49,366 nucleotides of DNA from Planctomycetota bacterium (lineage in GTDB: Bacteria > Planctomycetota > Planctomycetia > Gemmatales > Gemmataceae). The notes under the pieces are model-generated. The model did no database searches. It saw only the letters and a program-made list of their open reading frames with translations, and had not been told where the DNA came from. The number at the start of each line of letters is the position of its first letter. The stretch's first letter is position 1. Where the stretch lies: positions 1 through 49,366 of the forward strand of contig VGZJ01000007.1 in NCBI GenBank assembly GCA_016872595.1, written 5' to 3'. This document shows, one piece after another, positions 43,363-49,366 of the stretch. A program made the translations under genes and the position numbers.

Positions 43363-44676
43363 ATGAGCGCCTTTCCCGACGTTCCCAAGATCAAGTACGA
43401 AGGCCCGAACAGCACCAACCCGCTCGCGTTCCGGCACTACAACGAGGGCGAACTGGTCGAAGGTAAGTCCATGAAGGACCACCTGCGGTTCGCGGTGTGC
43501 TACTGGCACACGTTCCGCGGGATGGGCGGCGACCCGTTCGGCCCCGGGTGCGCCGTGCGCCCGTGGGAGGACGGCACCGACTCGCTCGACATGGCCCTCA
43601 AGCGCGTCGACGTCGCGTTCGAGTTCATGGACAAGCTCGGCGTGCCGTACTACTGCTGGCACGACCGCGACGTTAGCCCCGAAGGGGCCAACCTGACCGA
43701 GACGAACAAGAACCTCGACGCGGTCGCCAAGAAGCTCAAGGAGCAACAGCAGAAGACCGGCATCAAACTGCTGTGGGGCACCGCGAACCTGTTCAGCAAC
43801 AAGCGGTTCGTTCACGGGGCCAGCACGAGCTGCAACGCCGACGTGTTCGCGTACTCCGCGGCGCAGGTCAAGAAGGCGCTGGAACTGACGAAAGACCTCG
43901 GCGGCGAGAACTACGTCTTCTGGGGCGGGCGCGAAGGGTACATGACCCTGTGGAACACCGACCTCAAGCGCGAACTGGATCACCTCGCGCGGTTCTTCCA
44001 CATGGCCGTCGATTACAAGAAGAAGATCGGCTTCACCGGCACGTTCCTCATCGAGCCGAAGCCGCACGAGCCGACCAGCCACCAGTACGATTTCGACTGC
44101 GCCAACTCACTCGCGTTCCTGCGCGCGAACGGCTTGGAGAAGGAGTTCAAGTTCAACGTCGAGACGAACCACGCCACGCTCGCGAAGCACACGATGGGCC
44201 ACGAACTGGCCTACGCCAGCGCGAACGGGCTGCTCGGCTCCATCGACGCCAACCGTGGCGACCCGCTGCTCGGCTGGGACACGGACCAGTTCCCCACCGA
44301 CCTGTACCTGACGGCGCAGGTGATGCTGATCGTGCTCGGACAGGGCGGGATCGGCAGCGGCGGCATGAACTTCGACGCGAAGGTGCGGCGCGAGAGCTTC
44401 GAGCCGGTGGACCTGTTCCACGCCCACATCGGCGGCATGGACGCCTTCGCCCACGGCCTCAAGATCGCCGCCGCGATGCGCAAGGACGGCGTGCTGAAGG
44501 ACATCGTGAAGCAGCGCTACGCGAGCTGGGACACCGGCATCGGCGCGCGGATCGAGGCCGGCACGGAGAGCTTCGACACGCTCGAAGCCTACACGCTGAA
44601 GAAGGGCGACGCCGACAAGAACGCCAGCGGCCGGCAGGAACTGATCGAGAACATCATCAACCGTTACTTGAAGTAA
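43363..44676 (+). CDS. xylA: Xylose isomerase
   Basis: The protein has 437 residues, the class II length, and interconverts D-xylose and D-xylulose in the cytoplasm. Catalytic His100 and Asp103 are in [13 protein letters not shown]. The signatures VFWGGREGY and [11 protein letters not shown] carry the metal-binding Glu and catalytic Lys, and [22 protein letters not shown] and [15 protein letters not shown] are typical. No xylulokinase or xylose transporter gene is adjacent, so it is transcribed alone. The palindromic element copy C follows its stop codon. Confidence 0.97.
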   Translation: MSAFPDVPKIKYEGPNSTNPLAFRHYNEGELVEGKSMKDHLRFAVCYWHTFRGMGGDPFGPGCAVRPWEDGTDSLDMALKRVDVAFEFMDKLGVPYYCWHDRDVSPEGANLTETNKNLDAVAKKLKEQQQKTGIKLLWGTANLFSNKRFVHGASTSCNADVFAYSAAQVKKALELTKDLGGENYVFWGGREGYMTLWNTDLKRELDHLARFFHMAVDYKKKIGFTGTFLIEPKPHEPTSHQYDFDCANSLAFLRANGLEKEFKFNVETNHATLAKHTMGHELAYASANGLLGSIDANRGDPLLGWDTDQFPTDLYLTAQVMLIVLGQGGIGSGGMNFDAKVRRESFEPVDLFHAHIGGMDAFAHGLKIAAAMRKDGVLKDIVKQRYASWDTGIGARIEAGTESFDTLEAYTLKKGDADKNASGRQELIENIINRYLK

Positions 44677-44682
44677 GAGGGA

Positions 44683-44849
44683 CACGTCAAGCCGCGAAGT
44701 CGCAAAGAAGAGAAGGCAGAAAAGTGTTGACAGGATGAACGAGATCAAGTCAGAAAGGCCGAAAGCCTGATTTCCTCTTTCAATCTCTGTTCATTCTGTT
44801 CATCCTGTCAGCACTCTTCTGCCTTCTCTTCTTCGCGACTTGGCGTGAG
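44683..44849. repeat. Dispersed palindromic element, copy C
   Basis: The outer arms (cacgtcaagccgcgaagtcg on the left, cttcgcgacttggcgtgag on the right) and inner arms (gcagaaaagtgttgacagg, and cctgtcagcactcttctgc) form an imperfect palindrome of about 165 bp. The inner motifs match copies A and B, and the outer block resembles the right flank of copy A. Unlike A and B it lies between co-directional genes (xylA and the zinc-ribbon membrane protein). Confidence 0.75.
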
Positions 44850-44916
44850 TTGCTTGCTTTTCTTCTGCTCGTTTCGGATTCTGATTTCGCCGTGTTTTCC
44901 AACAGGAATCACCCTC

Positions 44917-45972
44917 ATGGCGATCACCATCACGTGCCCGGACTGCGGCCACACCGAAGAGTCGAAGTCCGGGGCCGAGAAGACGTGCCCGGAGTGCGAG
45001 GGCACGATGGCCCCGCCCGCCAAGAAGAAGTATCAGGCGAAGACGAAATCGCTGGAAGAGGAAGAGCGCGCCAAGAAGAAGAAAGGGCGCGACGACGACG
45101 ACGACGCGGACGAGAAGCCGAAGGCCAAGAAGAAGAAGTCGTTCGACGACGAGGAGAAGGGCGAGGGGTTCACGCTGGACGCGGCCCCGGCCGAGGCGCT
45201 CGAACTGAACACCGGGTTCGGGAACAAGAAGCTGATGAAGCAGGTTCAGGAGGAACTGTCGCGCGGCGAGGTGCTGTACTGGGCCGCGCGCATGTGCCCG
45301 GAGATCGTGGACCAGAAGGCCAAGTTGCTGATGTTGGTGGGCATTGGGGTCGCGTGCGTGGGCCTGCTGTTCAGCGGCATCTTCTTCGCCGCGGCCCCGT
45401 GGTTCGCGGGGCTGATCCCGCTTGTTTTTGTGCTGATTGGGGTCGGCATGGCCGCGTTTCTTCCGGGGGCCACGCGCAAGGCCGCGGCGCAGAGTTGGTA
45501 CGCGCTCACGAACCACCGGGCCGTCGTGTACTCGGCCAACCTGTTCGGCGGGGCCGGCACGACAGTCTCCTACGAGCCGAACGAGCTGCGCAGGATGCGC
45601 GTCAAGAGCGCGAAGCGGCCCAAGGGCGCGGGCGACTTGGTCTTCAAAACGACAGTGACCGAGCAGCGCACCGACTACGTGGACCGCAAGACCGGGCGCA
45701 CCGTGCGCAGCGAGACCAGCCGCCACGAGACGGACTACGGGTTCCTCGGCATCGAGGACGTGCGCGAGGTCGAAACCCTCGTCCACAAGGTGCTGCTCAA
45801 AACCATCGACGACGACGAGGACGACGAGCGGCCGCGCAAAGGGAAGTCGCGCGACGACGACGACGACGGTGATGAGCCGAAGGCCAAGAAGAAGTCGCGC
45901 GACGACGATGACGACGAAGACGAGCAGCCGCGGCCCAAGAAGAAGAGGCCGCGCGACGACGACGACGACTGA
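44917..45972 (+). CDS. Zinc-ribbon membrane protein with Lys/Asp block repeats
   Basis: The protein has 351 residues. An N-terminal zinc ribbon (CPDC at 7-10, CPEC at 24-27) precedes a charged region (about 36-82) with blocks such as KKKKGRDDDDD. Two membrane helices lie near 137-157 and 163-183. A PH-like beta region follows (WYALTNHRAVVYSAN, about 190-300). The tail (303-351) repeats KSRDDDDD and KKK blocks. The ALTNHR segment resembles bacterial PH-domain (bPH) proteins, but the match is weak. The function is unknown. The alternating basic and acidic blocks suggest electrostatic binding or self-association. Confidence 0.75.
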   Translation: MAITITCPDCGHTEESKSGAEKTCPECEGTMAPPAKKKYQAKTKSLEEEERAKKKKGRDDDDDADEKPKAKKKKSFDDEEKGEGFTLDAAPAEALELNTGFGNKKLMKQVQEELSRGEVLYWAARMCPEIVDQKAKLLMLVGIGVACVGLLFSGIFFAAAPWFAGLIPLVFVLIGVGMAAFLPGATRKAAAQSWYALTNHRAVVYSANLFGGAGTTVSYEPNELRRMRVKSAKRPKGAGDLVFKTTVTEQRTDYVDRKTGRTVRSETSRHETDYGFLGIEDVREVETLVHKVLLKTIDDDEDDERPRKGKSRDDDDDGDEPKAKKKSRDDDDDEDEQPRPKKKRPRDDDDD

Positions 45973-45993
45973 CACGCGGAGGAGGGCCGAGCG

Positions 45994-46368
45994 ATGGCGA
46001 AGCAACACGCGCCGGGGTTCCTGAAGATCGTGGCCGACGCGAAGGCGCGCGTCGCGGAATGCACCGTCGACGACGTGGTCGCGCGCCGCGCCCGCGGCGA
46101 AGCGTTCGTACTCGTGGACGTGCGCGAGGAGAGCGAGTTCGCCGCCGGGCACGCGGCCGGCGCGATCCACATCGGCAAGGGCGTGATCGAGCGCGACATC
46201 GAGGCGAAGGTGCCGGACCCCGCGACCCCGCTGGTGCTGTACTGCGGCGGCGGGTTCCGGTCCGCGCTCGCGGCCGACGCGCTCCAGAAGATGGGCTACA
46301 CCAACGTCATTAGCATGGACGGCGGCTGGCGCGCGTGGACCGAAAAGGGCCTCCCGGTGGAGAAGTAA
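45994..46368 (+). CDS. Single-domain rhodanese-like sulfurtransferase
   Basis: The protein has 124 residues; a strong GGAGGAGG-type site precedes the ATG. The rhodanese fold shows VLVDVREESEFAAGHAAGAIHIG (39-61) and the active-site loop YCGGGFRS with Cys84, then GYTNVISMDGGWRAW. The six-residue loop fits a thiosulfate or persulfide transferase. No signal peptide, so cytoplasmic. It is 21 bases downstream of the zinc-ribbon membrane protein gene and likely co-transcribed with it. Confidence 0.92.
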   Translation: MAKQHAPGFLKIVADAKARVAECTVDDVVARRARGEAFVLVDVREESEFAAGHAAGAIHIGKGVIERDIEAKVPDPATPLVLYCGGGFRSALAADALQKMGYTNVISMDGGWRAWTEKGLPVEK

Positions 46369-46386
46369 TCGCTGCACGCCGGGCTG

Positions 46387-47055
46387 TCACCGTCTCGCTG
46401 AGCGGAACGAAACGACTTCGCTGGCAGACAAGTTGAGTGTGTACGGCGTCTCCCCGTCAAACGTACCCCGGATCGTCACCTCGTCGCCCTGTTCGAGCGC
46501 CATGCTCGGACCGGCACCGGGAGCGAACTGGCACACGACAGTAATGCCGCGCTCTGTAGTAAGCGTGACAATCATGAATCCTTGGTTGTCGCGCCGGGTT
46601 CCGAGCCAAGTATCCATATCGCACGAGACGAGGTCCACTCGGCCGGTGACGACCCGCCGCCCCAACACGTTCTCTGACGAATCGGGGTGTGATGCACCCT
46701 CAATGGGATGTGCCTTTTCGCGCACGATAAGCCATATTGATAGCATCCCTAACGCCAGCGCGAGCAGCGCGCCCCCGCTCCACATCAGCCACCTCCGCAT
46801 GACTGGGCCGCGGGTAGTTACGACAGGAACGGGAACGAGTGCGCCCACCGGGAGGGGAGGCGGACCGGAACGTGCTGAGCGTGGCGGTAGTGGTAACGGA
46901 CTCGAACGCGGTGGTGGCGATGGAACCCGCCGCGGCGGGGGCCACGCTGGAACGTGTGCCCCGCACTTCGGGCAAGGAACCGCGCGACCTTCGAGTGATG
47001 CCGGCGCGAGAACTGTGTCGCTGCATGTCGGGCAGATAAACTCGGCACGGTCCAC
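46387..47055 (-). CDS. Zinc-ribbon, single-pass membrane protein with OB-fold-like domain
   Basis: A GTG start at 47055 with a GGAGGGG ribosome-binding site gives 222 residues. The N-terminus has a zinc ribbon (Cys8, Cys11, Cys28, Cys31). A Pro/Ser/Arg-rich linker (38-85) and one transmembrane helix (about 89-111) follow. The external domain (about 130-222) contains RRVVTGRVDLVSCDMDT, VVCQFAPGAG and GDEVTIRGTFDGET, like OB-fold nucleic-acid or small-ligand binding domains in other bacterial membrane proteins. Function unknown. It converges on the rhodanese gene. Confidence 0.72.
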   Translation of the reverse strand: MDRAEFICPTCSDTVLAPASLEGRAVPCPKCGAHVPAWPPPRRVPSPPPRSSPLPLPPRSARSGPPPLPVGALVPVPVVTTRGPVMRRWLMWSGGALLALALGMLSIWLIVREKAHPIEGASHPDSSENVLGRRVVTGRVDLVSCDMDTWLGTRRDNQGFMIVTLTTERGITVVCQFAPGAGPSMALEQGDEVTIRGTFDGETPYTLNLSASEVVSFRSARR

Positions 47056-47180
47056 GGCTTCCCCTCCTCTTACTCATGTGACACGTGCCGAAGAAACGCG
47101 CCAACTGCACCTCTACGAGGTAATCGACTTAATTCGGAGCAGAAATCCGACCGGTCGGAAGTAGGACGTTCGTTGCGCCT

Positions 47181-48392
47181 CTACTTCAAGCTCACGCAGA
47201 TCAGCGTCTTGCCGTCGCGGGCGAAGAGCTTGCCATCGGCGAGCGCGGCGGCGGCGCGGGTCGGCTTCGTGAGCAGCGCGGTGCGGGCGCGCTCTTTGTA
47301 GCCGTCCGGCGAGGCGTCGAGGCGCACCAACTCGCCGCTTTCGGTCAGCGCCAGAAGGCCGCCGTCCACCGCGATCAGCGACGCCACCCCGAACCGCTGT
47401 TCGGTCCACTTCACCGCGCCGCTCTTCCACTCCACGCAGCGCAGGTGCGTCGCCCCGGTGTCGGCCCGGCCGTGTGTGCCGTACAGGTAGTCGCCCACGC
47501 GCACCGGCGTCGTGTACTGGCTCGACAGCGTCTTGTCGTTCGCCCACACCTCTTCGACCGCGCCCTTCTTCGCGCTCAGCAGCACGCCGCCGGTGGCGTA
47601 GGACGCGGTCAGGAAGATTTCGTCCTTCCACACGAGCGGGGTCGCGGCCTGCACGCTGGCGTTGTCGCGCGGGCGGAACGGGAAGTCGTAGAGTGACTTG
47701 CCGGTGAGTGGGTCGAGGGCGCGCAGCCCGCGGCGCGTGAGAAACACCGCGGCCGGCTTGCCGTCGAGGTCGGCCGCGACCGGCGACGAGTAGCTCGCCC
47801 CGTCGTCGGTCGCCTTCCACACCTCTTTGCCGTCGGTCGCGTCGAACGCGACCACGCCCGCGCCCTTCCCGCCCACGTTCACCAGCACCTTGCCGGCCAC
47901 AACGAGCGGCGAGCACGCGGCCCCGAAGAACCCCTTGTCGGCCTTGTAGTCGGCCAGCAGGTTGCGCGCCCAAAGCTTCTTGCCGGTCGCCAGTTCGACC
48001 GCGGTGAAGTCGCCGTTGGGCCCCAGCGTGAACACCGCGTTGGCGGCAATCGTGGGCGTCGCGCGCGGGCCGTTGTCGAAGTTGAAGTCGTCCACGTACT
48101 TCGTGGCGTAGCTGTGCTTCCACAGTTCCTTGCCGGTGGCCGGGTCGAGGGCGAGCACGACTTCGTCGTCACCGACGCGGTGGAAGAACACGAGCTTCCC
48201 GCCGGCGATCACGGGCGCGGCCCAGCCCTTGCCGGCGTCGAGCTTCCAGAGCAGTTTCGGCCCGTCCTTGGGCCAGTCCCAGTTGAGCTTGGTTTCGGTC
48301 GAATGGCCGTCGCGCGCCGGGCCGTGCAGTTGCGGCCAGTCGGCGGCGAGGAGCGCGGGGACGCACAAGAGAGCGAATACGCGGGATACCAT
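47181..48392 (-). CDS. Exported PQQ-like beta-propeller protein (second)
   Basis: The protein has 403 residues with a signal peptide (1-16, ending ALLAA). It opens with DWPQLHGPARDGHSTETKL and carries blade motifs VLALDPATGKELWKH, AVELATGKKLWAR, VAFDATDGKEVWKA and LRALDPLTGKSLYD, ending TLICVSLK. It belongs to the same superfamily as the protein at 985 but is divergent in sequence, so it is an old paralogue. Probably a periplasmic scaffold or quinoprotein-like protein; no catalytic residues or heme motif can be assigned. Confidence 0.85.
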   Translation of the reverse strand: MVSRVFALLCVPALLAADWPQLHGPARDGHSTETKLNWDWPKDGPKLLWKLDAGKGWAAPVIAGGKLVFFHRVGDDEVVLALDPATGKELWKHSYATKYVDDFNFDNGPRATPTIAANAVFTLGPNGDFTAVELATGKKLWARNLLADYKADKGFFGAACSPLVVAGKVLVNVGGKGAGVVAFDATDGKEVWKATDDGASYSSPVAADLDGKPAAVFLTRRGLRALDPLTGKSLYDFPFRPRDNASVQAATPLVWKDEIFLTASYATGGVLLSAKKGAVEEVWANDKTLSSQYTTPVRVGDYLYGTHGRADTGATHLRCVEWKSGAVKWTEQRFGVASLIAVDGGLLALTESGELVRLDASPDGYKERARTALLTKPTRAAAALADGKLFARDGKTLICVSLK

Positions 48393-48428
48393 CGTTACCT
48401 CAGACAGTGACAGAGAGCGGCGTCTGGG

Positions 48429-49136
48429 TCATTTCTTGGGTGCCACGGCCTTACCTTTTGCGAACTTGACCAGCGTCTGGGCCTTAAACAGGATCGCGCC
48501 TTGTTCGGTGGTCAGGGTCGCGTCGGCACCGAGGATGGCGGACGTGATCTGGCCGCTGTCGTTGACTACGATCAGGGTTCCCGCGGGGAGTTTCAAGTCG
48601 GGGTTCACCGAGCCGTTCGGCATGAAGGTTCCTTCCTTGAGAATTCGGCCGCTCGTGACCTGACCCTTTTCGTTGATCGTCACGCGAGAACCTTGTGCGA
48701 ACGGGATCCGGTTCCCCACCAGCCCGTTGATCATGAACGGCGAGTCCTTCACCAACACCCCGTCCGTCACCCCGCCCTTGTTATCGAATGTAACCAGATT
48801 CCCGCTCCGAAACAGGACCCGCTCGCTGACCAGCCCGCTCACCATGAGCGGTTCGTCTTTCGCCAGCGCGCCGCTGACGACCTGCCCGTTCTCGAACGTG
48901 AGGGTCGAACCGGCGAGGAACTCGACTTTCCAAGAGGCCTGCCCGAAGATCAGGAACGACTGGTTCTCGGAGATGACGCCGCGAATGGCCTGCCGGTCCT
49001 TGTTGAGCGTGACCGTGCCGCTCTTGAACTTGGCCGTGGTGACCGAACCGGCGATCGGGTGCACCTCGGGCTTGGGGGGCGCGCCGGGGTCCGCCGCCAA
49101 CAGCACGAAGGCGCCGAGGAACTGGGTGACGAACAT
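48429..49136 (-). CDS. Exported protein with beta-strand repeats
   Basis: The ATG at 49136 gives 235 residues with a hydrophobic N-terminal signal (VTQFLGAFVLLAADP). The rest is about six repeats of roughly 25-30 residues, each pairing a strand such as GSTLTFENGQVVSGALAKDE, GNLVTFDNKGGVTDGVLVKD or GSRVTINEKGQVTSGRILKE with a second strand (LMVSGLVSERVLF). This suggests a beta-helix or stacked-sheet structure. The start at 49301 would put a poor region before the signal and was rejected. No family is recognised; the protein is probably periplasmic or surface-exposed. Confidence 0.7.
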   Translation of the reverse strand: MFVTQFLGAFVLLAADPGAPPKPEVHPIAGSVTTAKFKSGTVTLNKDRQAIRGVISENQSFLIFGQASWKVEFLAGSTLTFENGQVVSGALAKDEPLMVSGLVSERVLFRSGNLVTFDNKGGVTDGVLVKDSPFMINGLVGNRIPFAQGSRVTINEKGQVTSGRILKEGTFMPNGSVNPDLKLPAGTLIVVNDSGQITSAILGADATLTTEQGAILFKAQTLVKFAKGKAVAPKK

Positions 49137-49366
49137 GTGCGGGACTCCGCGAGAGCGAGAAGCGGGACCGGCAGTTAGATGGCCCCCGGCGGCGTTGGAT
49201 TCACGGTCCCGGCCCGGTTCGGTGGCCGCGCGGCTTGCGAGCACGCAGTTCCCCCTATAGTCCCCTATTTCCCAGATGACCTTCGACTTTCGGCATGGCA
49301 TGTGCGCCGGAACCCTGGGATTCCCAGCGTTTCTGCCTCTTTCCTGCCGAAATGACCGAGGAACCC

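Noticed and set aside
1-49366. tRNA, rRNA and riboswitch genes
   Set aside because: No cloverleaf-like segment, rRNA core sequence or known riboswitch consensus was recognised by eye; a covariance-model scan would be decisive.

Overview
The window is GC-rich chromosomal DNA from a planctomycete, most probably a member of the Gemmataceae. The markers are a Gemmata-type TIGR02996 'repeat-companion' protein, a DUF1559 (SBP_bac_10) protein, DUF1080, a secreted Gfo/Idh/MocA dehydrogenase, a DUF4838 protein, several PQQ-like and WD40-like propellers, and a long pseudopilin locus with planctomycete-style proteins. Lineage is inferred from gene content only; there is no rRNA or tRNA gene here.

Layout. 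1-1000: the 3' end of an IS5-type transposase abuts a decayed zeta-toxin-like kinase locus. 985-13005: mixed housekeeping and exported genes: a PQQ-like propeller, an S9 peptidase, a DUF58 protein, a frameshifted DUF1559 lipoprotein, a FliA/WhiG-like sigma factor, a membrane-anchored M28 peptidase, a secreted internal-repeat protein, an SGNH hydrolase and two paralogous WD40-like proteins. 13244-29961: ten co-directional genes form a type II secretion / type IV pilus-like machine: GspE-like ATPase, PilT-like ATPase, second GspE-like ATPase, GspF/PilC-like platform protein, five prepilin-like proteins (two G-like, then H-, I- and J-like) and a 1539-residue protein whose N-terminus resembles GspK. 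The order E-F-G-H-I-J-K matches the classical gsp order, but no secretin, GspC/L/M or prepilin peptidase is present. 30016-49136: a P1/S1-type nuclease or phospholipase C, an outer-membrane-barrel-like protein, DUF1080, a D-cysteine desulfhydrase-like PLP enzyme, a Gfo/Idh/MocA dehydrogenase, a DUF4261-like/TPR gene pair, DUF4838, methionyl-tRNA synthetase, a TIGR02996 protein, xylose isomerase, a zinc-ribbon membrane protein with charged tails, a rhodanese, an OB-fold-like membrane protein, another PQQ-like propeller and a repeat-rich exported protein.

How the genes may work together. The pseudopilus locus is the main coherent system. Two extension-type ATPases plus a retraction-type ATPase beside one platform protein and a full minor-pseudopilin set suggest a dynamic pseudopilus or pilus that moves macromolecules or DNA across the envelope. 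Many neighbours are exported enzymes for carbohydrate or polymer breakdown, but a substrate relationship is only inferred.

Gene junctions carry a striking set of long, often perfect inverted repeats. They include three copies of one dispersed palindromic family (near 2309, 34459 and 44683), unrelated perfect palindromes that overlap stop codons (4543-4613, 29961-30016), one that ends just short of a stop codon (40835-40879), and an unusual repeat-rich spacer between the two WD40 genes (11719-12056).
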